A DNA stretch of 64,000 nucleotides from Gaertneriomyces semiglobifer (taxonomy: Eukaryota; Chytridiomycota; Chytridiomycetes; Spizellomycetales; Spizellomycetaceae). Of this stretch, positions 19,681 to 40,400 are shown piece after piece (the first letter of the stretch is position 1; each line of letters starts with the position of its first letter). Location: contig JAHLKF010000033.1 in the NCBI GenBank assembly GCA_025558075.1, forward strand, positions 1 to 64,000, written 5' to 3'. A model generated the notes under the pieces. The model worked only from the letters and a program-made list of their open reading frames with translations, ran no database searches and had not been told where the DNA came from. Position numbers and translations under genes: made by a program.

Positions 19681-20828
19681 AGTACTCCCTGTGGTCCATG
19701 GGCCTCGAGAGGATGTGCCTTTTGGAGAGACAACAGAATCGAACCGCTGCGACCACTACACCTACGTTCGCACCCACTGTGCTTTCTGGGAAATCGTCGC
19801 AGGAGTTTCGGCAACACCTTTTGTTAACAAGTGCCTTGGCGTTTTCATAAGCTTGGAACTTACTTTGGCTATTACATATATTATATATATACACTGGTGT
19901 TGGCGTTGTTGAATTTTTTATTGAATTCTTCTTCTTATTTGAATAACATGCTTTCTCCTGTCCTGTGTGCCCATATGCATGCCTTGTATTTCTTGTTCTT
20001 CTCCTGTGCGATCTGTGATATGATATAATTATTTGACATTTTCCCACGCGCATAAGCAACAAACAAACACGTGACGGGCATTACATAAGCTGCGCCAACC
20101 CCCTTTATGGCCGCCGGTCGAGTGCACACGTGACAGTGTTTCAGAGCAAGAGATATCTGCGCGGTCGGTTTGGGATCTCTTTCGTGAGTGTTCTCTTTGC
20201 TTTTTGAATTCGATACGGGTGTGTTTGCCAGTTGATATAATTGAGTTTGCCACGGTGATACACAGATATTAGTACCTGGGTGCGCTGTTATTGGTAGTTA
20301 TATAAGTTAGATCCAGACCCAAGGCAACCGCAACGGCCCCTTTTTTTCCGTTGGGGTTTGTCTTTCAATGTGCGCATGTGTTGTGCAGGTGTGCACTGTG
20401 CAGTTGATAATTGAATTGAACATGAAATTGTGAATTGGGCTCTGGATCGGATCTTGGATTGGGGAATTTGAATTTGAAGGGCGGGGCGTGTGCGTGTTGT
20501 TACGAGTACGAGTACGAGGGCAAAACACATAATAATAACAGCTGTGGCTGTGGTGGATACTTGGGGGGAACTACTGTCTAGTTAGTGGATTGGGTTAGTG
20601 TTTGAATTGACCGTGTGTGAGTGTGCGAGAGGAACAAAGGAGGAGGAGGACTCAACGTTCACCAGCAGCACCAGCAGACGAGGAGGATACGAGCGAGAAA
20701 GAGGAGGTGGATTCATTATATATAGATAGATACATAGATAGAGAGGAGACAGTGTAAAGGCAGAGAAGATAGAGAGAGGAGAGAGCAGCAGAGACGAGAG
20801 AGACACTATATACCCACACAGCAACAGC

Positions 20829-20830
<2 letters not shown>
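19681..20830. other. Upstream region and leader of the NAD kinase gene
   Basis: Around 19735-19765 the reverse strand has a B-box-like GGTTCGATTC without a convincing cloverleaf. A TATATATATA tract lies near 19875. From about 20630 to 20820 the sequence is strongly purine-rich (GAGAGAGGAGAGAGCAG and similar), typical of a leader. No supported gene. Confidence 0.4.

Positions 20831-20865
<35 letters not shown>
20831..20865 (+). repeat. (CA)n microsatellite next to the NAD kinase start codon
   Basis: About 17 uninterrupted CA units end 4 bp before the ATG at 20870, so the repeat would form the last part of the mRNA leader. The GTGTGT complement creates spurious Cys-Val open frames on the other strand. 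Confidence 0.9.
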
Positions 20866-20867
<2 letters not shown>

Positions 20868-20869
20868 TT

Positions 20870-22792
20870 ATGCCACCCATCGCTGTCGCTCATCACATAC
20901 CGAGAATTCACATCTCTTTGCCATCATCCTCAACGTCGTCGTCGTCGTCGTCTTCGCCGCCATCAACACCACCACCACCACCATCATCATCATTATCTTC
21001 TTCCTTGCCTCCTGATAACACCACCAAGAAGAACATTCATTCCATCAAAAAGAGGGCCTCTCTCGCCGCCAGACCACGCTCTCCCAATCTGTCCGTCGTG
21101 ACAATGCCTTTGGAAGGCCAGACCAATAGCCACGACTGGCCTCTGGTTGACCAGGATGAGACGGTTGACGTAGATGTTAAGCAAGTCAAAATCGACGATG
21201 AAAAGGATGACAACACGACAACCACCACAAGAATCACCACCACTCCTCCTCCTGCTCGCTCGGCATCCGCGGCATCGTCGTCCTTGTTGATCCCAAGGCG
21301 CCACTTGCAAGAATCCATCAGTCCTGCTCCTTCGCCTCTCACCCCACAAATTGAGGCCCTGATGTACAGATTGGAACTCGTCGATACCGCTGGATGTGGC
21401 GGTCTCGAGGCCGTCGACGAACTGTGCGAGCGCGATACAAGTGATACCGATACAAGTGACAGAAAGAGCGAGACAAGGTCAGAATCGCCTATCCACTCTA
21501 CCACCAACAAAGAAAATAGTCCTACGACGACAGTAACCCCCGCTACCTCGTCTCCACCCACCGCTGCCCCCATTCAACGTCCCCGCACACGCTCCACTTC
21601 CCACGCCGAACTCGCAAAAACTGCCGTGGGCCTCCGTGAAATCGCCAAAAAAATCGGCCGCGCCCAGCTCATCTGGGACGCCCCTCCACGGACCGTCCTC
21701 ATCGTCACAAAAGCCCACGAACCAGGTCTCGTTCGCGTCACCAAAAATGTCACCAAATGGCTTGCCAACGCCCTGCACCTCAAAGTCGTCGTCGAAGACC
21801 GCATGCGAGACGATCCCGTCTTTGAATACGACGATCTAGTAGCCTCTGTCCACGATCTCGTCGATTTCTGGACATTGGAAAGTGTGGCCTCCATTGCGAG
21901 CGTCATTGATTTCGTCATTACCCTGGGTGGCGACGGCACCGTCCTCTACGCCGCATGGATGTTTCAGCAAAAGTGTCCACCCATCTTGCCTTTCCGCTTG
22001 GGTTCTCTGGGCTTTCTGACCACCTTTGACTTTCGACAGTTTCGGGAAAGCGTGTGTGGGTTACTAAGTGACGGCGGGGTCGTTCTCCCGGATATGCATC
22101 AGGATCTGATCCCGCAGAGTGTGACGAGTGAGAGCCGCGGCATGCGCATGAACTTTCGCATGCGATTTTCCTGCACCATCATCCGCCACCATCAACAACC
22201 TTTACATCTCGTCAACGGCGATAGCACCGCTCATGACAACACCAGCAGTAACGCGTCACATTCCACCACCACCACCACAGAAGAGACATACCATATCCTC
22301 AACGACCTCACCATCGACCGCGGGCCTTCTCCTTACATGTCCTCCCTCGAGCTCTACGGCAACTCACACCTCCTCACCACCCTCGCATCCGACGGTCTCG
22401 TCATCTCCACACCCACCGGAAGCACAGCCTACTCCCTCTCTGCAGGTGGATCCCTCGTGCACCCCGACGTCTCAGCCATCCTCGTCACACCCATCTGTCC
22501 GCACACACTCAGTTTCCGACCCATGGTCTTGCCAGACACCATGGAGCTCTGCGTGGCAGTCCCCTCCGACTCTCGAACCACGGCATGGGCGAGTCTCGAC
22601 GGCCGGTTACGGGTGCAGTTGAACAAGGGTGATCGGATTGTGGTGAGAGCGGGGGTGTGGCCTGTGCCCACGGTGTGTTGGGAGGATCAGAGTCGCGATT
22701 GGTTTAAGGGATTGGAAAGGTGTTTGGGGTGGGGGAGGAGGGAACGGCAAAAGGCTTTTGGAGAGGAACAAGGGGATGTGTGGAAGTGGTAG
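20870..22792 (+). CDS. NAD(+) kinase, intronless
   Basis: Phosphorylates NAD+ to NADP+ using ATP; likely cytosolic, as I see no presequence. One exon, 640 residues. The first ~220 residues are low-complexity (Ser and Pro runs encoded by TCG, CCA and TCA repeats; later acidic and Thr runs) and carry no known domain. The catalytic part has VLIVTKAHEPG and the diagnostic GGDGTVLYAAWMF near residues 353-365. It then has PFRLGSLGFLTTFDF, the NDLTIDRGPSPYMSSLE segment and SDGLVISTPTGSTAYSLSAGG. These match the NAD kinase active site and NAD-binding loops. A Ser/Thr/His-rich insert of about 30 residues interrupts the region before NDLTI. A second in-frame ATG at residue 79 could give a shorter form. 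Confidence 0.95.
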   Translation: MPPIAVAHHIPRIHISLPSSSTSSSSSSSPPSTPPPPPSSSLSSSLPPDNTTKKNIHSIKKRASLAARPRSPNLSVVTMPLEGQTNSHDWPLVDQDETVDVDVKQVKIDDEKDDNTTTTTRITTTPPPARSASAASSSLLIPRRHLQESISPAPSPLTPQIEALMYRLELVDTAGCGGLEAVDELCERDTSDTDTSDRKSETRSESPIHSTTNKENSPTTTVTPATSSPPTAAPIQRPRTRSTSHAELAKTAVGLREIAKKIGRAQLIWDAPPRTVLIVTKAHEPGLVRVTKNVTKWLANALHLKVVVEDRMRDDPVFEYDDLVASVHDLVDFWTLESVASIASVIDFVITLGGDGTVLYAAWMFQQKCPPILPFRLGSLGFLTTFDFRQFRESVCGLLSDGGVVLPDMHQDLIPQSVTSESRGMRMNFRMRFSCTIIRHHQQPLHLVNGDSTAHDNTSSNASHSTTTTTEETYHILNDLTIDRGPSPYMSSLELYGNSHLLTTLASDGLVISTPTGSTAYSLSAGGSLVHPDVSAILVTPICPHTLSFRPMVLPDTMELCVAVPSDSRTTAWASLDGRLRVQLNKGDRIVVRAGVWPVPTVCWEDQSRDWFKGLERCLGWGRRERQKAFGEEQGDVWKW

Positions 22793-23482
22793 TTTTCCAC
22801 CGATCTGGTTGTTTTTTCAAACCCATTTTTCGGTTGGTTCTTTGTTTGTGGATGTGGGAATGGACATGGAAAGGCTTGGTCTGGTTTTTGTTTTTTTGGT
22901 ATACATAGATGGATTATGATTTTGCTTTGGAGAGATGATTTAGAAGACATGGACTTTCTGTTTTTTTCTGTAGATGATGATGATGATGATGTGGCGTTTC
23001 ATAGAACTCGCTCGCTTCTGCGGCCTCACAGACCGACCAGTGATGTATATACATATATATATATTCTTTTGCTTTGACTTTTGTGCATAAAGCGACTACT
23101 TGATGAGGTTTCGTTTGTGGCAACTCACGATCTGTTGCTGACGCGTTAGGTGTGATTAACAGAACAGTAGTTTCCCTGTTTAGAATGTCTTAAGTGGCTT
23201 ACGTACAAACTCCGCTGAAATAGCAGGTACGCGTTCATCTTGCTGGTTTGTATTGCGCGCGCGCTGTCGACCGAAAATAGGTAGCTGTATTGTTTTCAGA
23301 GAGTAATCTCCGCCACTTACTACTCATCTAGCCTCTGATATTTCGGCGTCCCCCCTTTGTGTCCGTCTTCTTCTTCTCAAATTTGCTCATCATCGTCAAC
23401 CATCATCAATCATTATCCTGTCCTCGATCACATCCAAGAAAACGAAAGGTGGATCTCTGATTTCGATTAGGTCAAAAAACAA
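22793..23482. other. Intergenic between NAD kinase and deacetylase-like genes
   Basis: Holds the NAD kinase 3' flank with a GAT trinucleotide run at 22973-22991 and an AT repeat near 23045-23062. The deacetylase promoter follows. The leader at 23340-23480 is pyrimidine-rich. No other gene seen. Confidence 0.4.
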
Positions 23483-24678
23483 ATGGCGTTCCTCAACACG
23501 TTTCGGTTGACGTTGCTTGCGTCTCTGGCGTTTGCTTATTACTTGTTCTCCTCCTCCGCGTTCCGTGGTGGAGCGGGGATGTTTCAGAGGAGTAAGCGGG
23601 CGCCGACGAGTCCTAATCCGGCTTGGAACAGTAAGTATCTCAGCATTTCAGTATCTTCCATTTTCAAAAAGAGAGATTGTCTATTTGAAGAGGGACGCCC
23701 TCCCACCACTTTTTGCATTTTTTTAACGAAAAGTGGGTTAACCCCGATTGTATTTTACAAGGTTACCCCGATCGATGCACAACCCCCAACACCCTCTCCT
23801 TCACCTTCGACGAAGGTCCCTCCGAAAGCACCTCCCTCATTCTCGACGCCTTCAAAGCCCGCGACCTCACCGCAACCTTCCACGTCGAATCCTCCCTCTT
23901 ATACGTCACATCCTACGCCAACATCCTGCGTCGTGCCTACGCCGACAACCACCTCATCGGGATCCGTCTCAACACCTCCATTGCAGACCCTACGGCTCTC
24001 ACCATCCCCGAATTGGAAACCTCGTTACTTGCCTCTGCGGAAGCTGTTCATGCCCAAATTGGGGTGTACCCGAAATACGTGAGACTGCCCTATGCCAAAA
24101 CTTCTGCAGAGATAAATGAGATGTTGAGTAAGAATGGGTTTGTGGCGACGGGGTATGCTGTGGATTCGTTGGATTATCAGGTGACGAGTGCGGCAGTGCC
24201 CAATGCCATTGGAACGTATGTTGTGTCACAGGTTTCGCCTGCGTTGTCGAACCCGGTGGTGGTGTTTAGGGATGTGCATCCTATTACGGGACAAACCATG
24301 GCTGCCACTTTGGATGTCGTGTTTGGAACGGGAGGTACACCACCTGCTACACCCTCCGGTGGTGCGGCGACGACGAGTGCGGCACCGGCGTTGGAGAAAC
24401 GACAGGCGACAGCGTACACACATGTTCCGTTAGATGTCTGTCTCGGTTTGCCAGCGACGGACCGGTATCGGGCGGATAATAAGCCAAAGAGTGGGTCTGC
24501 GACTACTCGTACTGCGACGACGACTGCGAAAGGTGGGAGCTCGACAACTGCCAAACCGACTGCGTCGACGACGAACACGCCTGGTCAGAAGGGTGCGGCG
24601 ATGACGAACATGGGTGGGTTGGATGTGAGTGTCAAGGTGTTGGTTGGAGTGCTGGTTTTGGTTGCGGCTGTGTTGTAG
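23483..24678 (+). CDS. Chitin-deacetylase-like (NodB) wall protein with altered metal site
   Basis: My model is 23483-23630 joined to 23693-24678 (377 residues). The donor GTAAGT is firm; the acceptor at 23692 was chosen because it is the one that keeps frame. Residues 5-25 form a signal peptide or anchor, followed by a dibasic RSKR site. The NodB domain shows motif 1 as TFDEGP rather than TFDDGP (near residue 89). Motif 3 is YVRLPY, motif 4 is VDSLDYQ and motif 5 is VVVFRDVHPITG. The usual motif 2 H-x3-H zinc pair is absent: the region reads HLIGIRLNTSIAD. A Ser/Thr-rich stalk and a hydrophobic C-terminal segment (VKVLVGVLVLVAAVL) suggest a GPI anchor. Two of the three metal ligands are therefore changed, so activity is doubtful. 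Confidence 0.8.
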
Positions 24679-25054
24679 GATGGGATGAACCGCGTGGTGT
24701 TTGTTTCGTCCTCCTTTTTTTTGGCTTGTTTTGATCGCCCTTGGTGTGTGTGCTTTTTTTTTTCGGTGTGTGAATTTGTGAGAGGAAGGGTCTTGACTCT
24801 TTTGGCTTGTGTTCTTGACGGATGGACACAGTGTTCCGCCTTTGGTGTGTCTGTGCTTGCGAAATACATGATTTTTCTACCTCTCAATGTTTTATTCCCT
24901 TGTTTAAATCATTGATTATGAAGAAGAAAAAAGTACATTTAAGTTATCTACAAACTGGGTTTTCACGGGTGTGAGGGGTATATCCCAAAATCAATGTGTA
25001 TATCTCTCTATCTCTTGTAGTGTCTCTTTCTCTAATTCCACAGAGAAAAAACCT
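24679..25054. other. Convergent 3' flanks
   Basis: Stops of the plus-strand deacetylase-like gene and the minus-strand BEACH gene face each other across 376 bp. T-rich runs (about 24710-24765) and AATGTTTTA-type sequence fit 3' ends. No gene. Confidence 0.5.
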
Positions 25055-34169
<9,115 letters not shown>

Positions 34170-34461
34170 TCTGCTAGGAAAGGGGACAGCGTTGTGGCCA
34201 GCCAGACCTCAAGAACTATTGCCTGTGAAAGTACTTGCTCAATGTTCAAGGTCAAAAACAACTCCGCGCGTGTTAAGTCTGAGCAAAAACGCGGTGTGTC
34301 AATTCGCTGTCAAGATTCTTGATGACATGACCCAACCACAGCTCAAGATGTAGGAATTTCTGTTAACTTATATATTACATATTTCAACACGCAAATCGTT
34401 CGTGGAGAACGGGCATGATCACAGCGTAAAACGCCATACACTAACTGAATCAGATAACCAT

Positions 34462-37400
34462 TCATGCAACACCAGCAGTCAATCCGCGACCATCACTCGC
34501 CCATGCAAGTGCAACACCGTCCAACGCCGACACCTCTCGTCTTTCCACTCCTCCAGTAACAGGCAGCCTCGTGTTGCCCATCAAGTGCATGTCAATTTCA
34601 CGAGCACATTGCCTTCCTTCGTTGATACCCCACACAATCAAACTCTGGCCTCTTCGGCAGTCACCAGCAGCGTACACACCAGGTATGTTGGTAGCATAGG
34701 ATCCGGCCGGAGTACGAATGGCAGAGGCTGGTGTAAGCCCAAGACCAAGCTGTTCCAGTAGCCCCTTTTCAGGCCCAAGGAATCCCATGGAGAGCAATAC
34801 TAGGTCGGCTGGGAAGAACTTGCCGCTTCCTGGTATCTCGCGCATGGCCCATTTGCCGCTGGCATCCTTCGTCCATTCAACCCGTACGGTATTGACACCT
34901 TTTACGCGGCCGTGTCCATCAGATACAAACTCCTTCGTGAGAATGCAGTATTCGCGAGGGTCTTTGCCTTGATGGACGGCAACCTCAGAGTGACCGTAGT
35001 CAACACGGAAGACTCTGGGGAATGTCGGCCATGGGTTATCCTTTGCACGTTGAGCAGGCGGTTGGGGAAGAAGCTCAAAGTTCGTGATCGATGCAGCGCC
35101 ATGCCTCAAACTTGTGGCAACACAATCGGTACCTGTATCACCACCGCCGATGACAATGACGTTCTTTCCTTTTGCGCTGAGGTATGCTCCATCGCGAAGT
35201 TCCGAGTCTAGCAGACTTTTGGTGTTTCTCGCCAGGAACTCCATGGCGAAATGGACACCGTCCAAATTCCGGTTGGGTACTGGCAGGTCTCGTGGCCATG
35301 TCGCACCCGTGGCGACAACGACAATGTCATTCTCACTCTTCAGCTTCTGAGCGTCGATGTTCTTGCCAACATGCGCGTTGGTAACGAACTCGACTCCTTC
35401 AGCAGCAAGCAAATCCACACGGCGTTGTACGATGCCTTTGTCCAGCTTCATGTTGGGAATACCGTACATCAGCAATCCACCGATTCGGTCTTCTCTCTCA
35501 TAAACCGTAACGGTATGTCCAGCCTTGTTGAGTTGATCAGCACACGCCAAACCAGCAGGCCCAGAACCAATGACCGCTACGCGCTTGCCCGTCCGGTGTT
35601 TCGGTGGCGTAGGAACAATCCATCCTTCTGCGAATCCACGGTCGATAACAGCGCACTCGATAGACTTGATGGATACGGGAAGTTCATTGATTCCAAGGGT
35701 ACAAGCGCCTTCACACGGAGCAGGGCATACGCGACCAGTGAATTCAGGGAAGTTGTTGGTAAGCATTAAGCGATCCAAAGCTTCCTGCCATTGGTTTTTA
35801 TAAACAAGGTCGTTCCACTTAGGAATGATGTTACCAATAGGGCACCCGTTGTCGCTTTGACAGAACGGAATACCACAATCCATGCATCTAGCGGCTTGTG
35901 TTTGAAGCTCCCCGACGTTCATCCGGGCGTTGATCTCCTTCCAATCCTTGACCCGTTTACGTGGATTACGGTACTTGTCGCCCTGGCGCCTATACCGCAT
36001 GAAGCCCTTAACCTTGTCCAACGTCTGAACTCGCTGACGTGCCATGGCCTCGTCGGCGACGCTGTCTTCCAAATCGAGCAGTACGGGCTCCGGTTTACGC
36101 TCCGCCTGATCGGCTGGAGTTTGCGAGGCAGGATGTTCAGGAGCTGGAAGACCCAAAGAGCCTTCCTTTTCTTGCGCCTGCTTTGCAAGTACCGCCTTGT
36201 AATCACGAGGGAATACCTTGACGAATTTTGGGAGCGCTTGATGCCATTGCTGGATCACACGCTTCGCAGCCTCGGAGCCGGTTGACTCGTAATGTTCCGT
36301 AATCACTCCCTTCAACCAAGCAATGTCGTCCGCTTCAACTACCCGATCGAGATCCACAGTCTCCGCGTTGATCCTCTTGTGGGCAGAGTCGTCCAAGTCC
36401 AGAAGATACGCAATACCGCCAGACATACCAGCGGCGAAGTTTCGGCCGATGCTTCCCAGAATGATAACACGTCCACCGGTCATGTACTCGCAACCGTGAT
36501 CGCCGACACCTTCCACAACAGCGGTTGCACCAGAGTTTCTCACGCAGAAACGCTCAGCAGCGACACCACTAAAGAATGCTTTTCCAGAGGTAGCACCATA
36601 CAAGCAGACATTGCCGACGATGATGTTTTCCTCGCTTCTAAACTTGCTGCCTTTAGGAGGATACACCACGACCTTGCCTCCAGATAGACCCTTTCCGACG
36701 TAGTCATTGGCGTCACCTTCCAACTCAATGAGGATACCGCTTGCCAAGAATGCACCTAGCGACTGACCCGCGCTTCCTTTGAGTTTGAGGTGGATAGTGC
36801 CGTCAGGGAGACCTGGCTCGCCATGTGCCCGTGACACTTCGTAAGAAAGAGTAGTACCGAGCGCACGGTCAGTGTTGACGACATCCGCATTCAGTTGCAC
36901 GGGCCTCTTGGTTTCGAGTGCACGCTTGGCTTGCTCAATCAGTTTCATATCTAAACGCTTGTAAAGCATATGGTCTTGTTTCTTCACGTTGTGTGTGGCA
37001 GCACCGGGACGAAGTGTGAAAGCGGGTGTTAAGACAGGAGTCAAGTCCAAGTTGCGGGTCTTCGGATTTTTGGCTGCTTCATTGACACAGAGGAAATCGG
37101 TCCGTCCAACCATCTCTTCAATTGTGTGGAAACCGAGCTTGGCCATGATAGTTCGGAGCTCCTCTGCGATGTAGTAAAAGAAGTTGATGACATGCTCAGG
37201 CTGGCCTTCAAACTTCTTGCGCAGAGCGGGGTCCTGTGTTGCGACGCCGACCGCGCAAGTGTTCAAATGACATTTCCTCAACATTACACATCCCATGGCG
37301 ATAAGCGGGGCGGTGGCAAATCCCCATTCCTCAGCACCCAGGAGACACGCAATAGCGACATCACGGCCAGTCTTGAGCTGCCCGTCAGTTTGAAGAACGA

Positions 37401-40400
37401 TACGACCACGAAGGTCGTTCAAAACCAGGGTCTGATGCGTTTCCGCCAAACCTAATTCCCAAGGCAAGCCTGCATATTTGATACCAGTCCATCGGGAAGC
37501 ACCAGTACCACCATCGTGACCAGAAATCAATATGTGATCCGCACGAGCTTTGGCGACACCTGAGGCAATCACACCAACACCCACTTCAGAGACAAGCTTC
37601 ACACTGACGCGCGAGCTCGGGTTTGAACACTTCAAATCGTAGATCAGCTGCTTGAGGTCCTCAATGGAGTAGATGTCGTGGTGTGGCGGCGGTGAGATTA
37701 AACCGACTCCAGGAGTGGACTTTCGCGTCTTGGCAATCCCTTCACTGACCTTGTGTCCAGGAAGTTCACCACCTTCACCTGGCTTGGCACCTTGAGCCAT
37801 CTTGATTTGCAGCTCGTCCGCATCACTGAGGTAGTAGCTAGTAACGCCAAACCGACCAGACGCAACCTGCTTGATTGCTGAGCGAAGAATATCGCCGTTC
37901 GCGAGAGGGTTTGATCGTTCCGGGTCTTCACCTCCCTCTCCCGTGTTGCTCTTTCCCCCTAACCGATTCAATGCAATGGCCAATGTTGAGTGGGCCTCGT
38001 ATGAAATAGAACCATACGACATAGCACCAGTGCAGAATCGTTTCACAATGTCGGTCCACGGTTCAACCTCTTCAACGGGAATAGGCTTGGCGTTTTCATA
38101 TTTGAAGTCGAGCAGTCCACGAAGTGTACAGTTCTTGATCTGCTCATAACTTTCCCGGGCGTAAGCCTCGTACGCATTCTGATTCTTTCTACGAACGGCG
38201 TCTTGAAGGTTTGCGATGGTAGCAGGGTCGTTGATGTGAGCCTCTCCGCCTTTGCGCCAATGGTAATCGCCGGACTCGGGCAAAGTTTCAACACTAACCG
38301 TATCGCGGGACGGCCACGCTTGCTCATGGAAAGTTAAGGTGTCCAAGGCAAGAATGTCAAATCCCACGCCCTTGATACGCGACGCCGTTCCAGAGAAGCA
38401 CTTTGAGACCACAGAATGGTCAAGGCCCAGCGCTTCGAAAATCTGGGCGGCTTTGTAGGACTGCAGTGTCGAAATACCCATCTTCGACATCACCTTGCGA
38501 ATACCATCGTTTGACGCTTTGATGTAGTTGTAGACCATCTTCTGCTCTGTAATATCGTGGCGAAGAATGTTCTCGCGTTTTAGCTTGTACATCGCTTCGT
38601 ATGCGAGATACGGGCAAACAGCATCAGCTCCGTAACCGAGGAGAACGCAAAAATGATGCACTTCTCGAGCTTCACCGGTTTCGAGCACGAGGGCGATCTT
38701 GGAACGCAGTTTGTTACGAATCAAATGGTGATGAACGCCGCCAAGCGCGACCAATGTAGATAACGGGACACGGCCAGAGGAAGTGTTGCGGTCGCTAAGG
38801 ATAGCGACTTTCATGCCGTCGTGAATGGCTTGAGATACTTCAGAGCACACGCGATCCAAGGCAGCCAAGTAGCCGGACACACCTTCTGCTTTAGCAAAGG
38901 TGATGTCAATCTCACAAACAGACCAGTCAGATCTGAATCGTGGAAGGTTCTTCAAGCTTTCGAGTTCTTCCAACGACAAAATGGGTGAAGGAAGGTGAAG
39001 GCGGTGAGTCTGCCCAGGCTCCATCTCCAGAATGTTCCCTTGCGGCCCAATATAGCAAGACAACGACATGACAATCTCCTCACGGATGGGGTCGATAGGA
39101 GGGTTCGTAACCTGAGCGAAGAGTTGCCGGAAGTACTCGTAAATGAGCTTAGGCTGACGTGACATGCACGCCAATGGGGTGTCGTAACCCATTGAACCAA
39201 GAGCTTCTTTCCCATCCGCAACCATGGGAGTGATCAGCATGTTGAGCTGCTCCACGGTGAACCCAAAGGCCAACATGCGCTTGTCCTCAGAAATAGGACT
39301 TTCGTCCAGAGGAGGCGGAACGTTATATCCCTGCTTGGCGGCAAAGTTGAATACATCATCCATACTGAGCATGTTCTCTTTAATCCATTTGGCAAAAGGA
39401 TTCTGCGTGGCCACGCGCATCTTCAGCTCTCGATCGTCCACCACACGTCCTTCCTCTGTGTCGACAAGCAACATTTTTCCCGGCTGCAAGCGACCCTTCT
39501 GAAGCACGGTAAGTGGATCAAGAGTGATGGTGCCCACTTCGGATGCGCAAATCATGATATCCCCTTCCGTGATGTAAAATCGGCAAGGCCGCAAACCGTT
39601 ACGGTCGAGGGAGGCACCCACGTAGCGACCGTCGGAGAACGTGAAGAGGGCAGGACCATCCCATGGCTCCATCAAGCACGCCGCCCATTCGTAAAACGCC
39701 CGCTTCTCAGGTTCCATATTGGGCTGGTTTTCCCAAGCCTCCGGAATCATCATCATGACAGCCTCTGGGAGGGACAGGACGCCGTTCATCACGAGCAATT
39801 CCAGAACATTGTCAAAGGCAGCAGAATCGGAGCCACCCTCTTCAATGATAGGCAAGAGTGAGTCCAACTTGTCCTTGAAGGCATCGCTCTTGATAACACC
39901 CTCACGCGCACGCATCCAGTTCTTGTTACCACGCAATGTGTTGATTTCACCATTGTGCGCACACCAACGCATTGGCTGAGCGCGGTCCCACGACGGAAAA
40001 GTGTTCGTTGAGAAACGTGAGTGAACTAAACAAAAGTAGGCTTTGAAAGCGGGGTTGGTGAGATCAGCAAAGTAATCGTACACTTGAACAGGCGCCAAGA
40101 GGCCCTTGTATACCATGTGTTTGCTCGAAAGCGAGCAAATGTAAAACCATTTCTTCAGTGTGATGGCATGTGTGGATTGCTTGCGTAAAACGTAAAGCTG
40201 GCGCTCAAAGTGCTTGTAATCGAAATCGGTGGCGTGTGGTCTCATAAGGGTAACGAAAGGTTGATAAATTTCTGGCTCTTTTGAGCGAGATGACGGCCCA
40301 AGAATCGAGCTTTCGCGCGGGACCGGTCGCCAGCACAGGACATTGAGGCCGAGGGAGTGGGCGAGCTCCTCAAACTTCTCCATGCTTTCCTTCATCACTA

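Noticed and set aside
19690..19800. Minus-strand tRNA gene
   Set aside because: Only a B-box-like GGTTCGATTC is clear; no matching acceptor stem or proper A box was found.
20652..20861. Cys-Val repeat protein on the minus strand
   Set aside because: It is the complement of the CA microsatellite and purine-rich leader.
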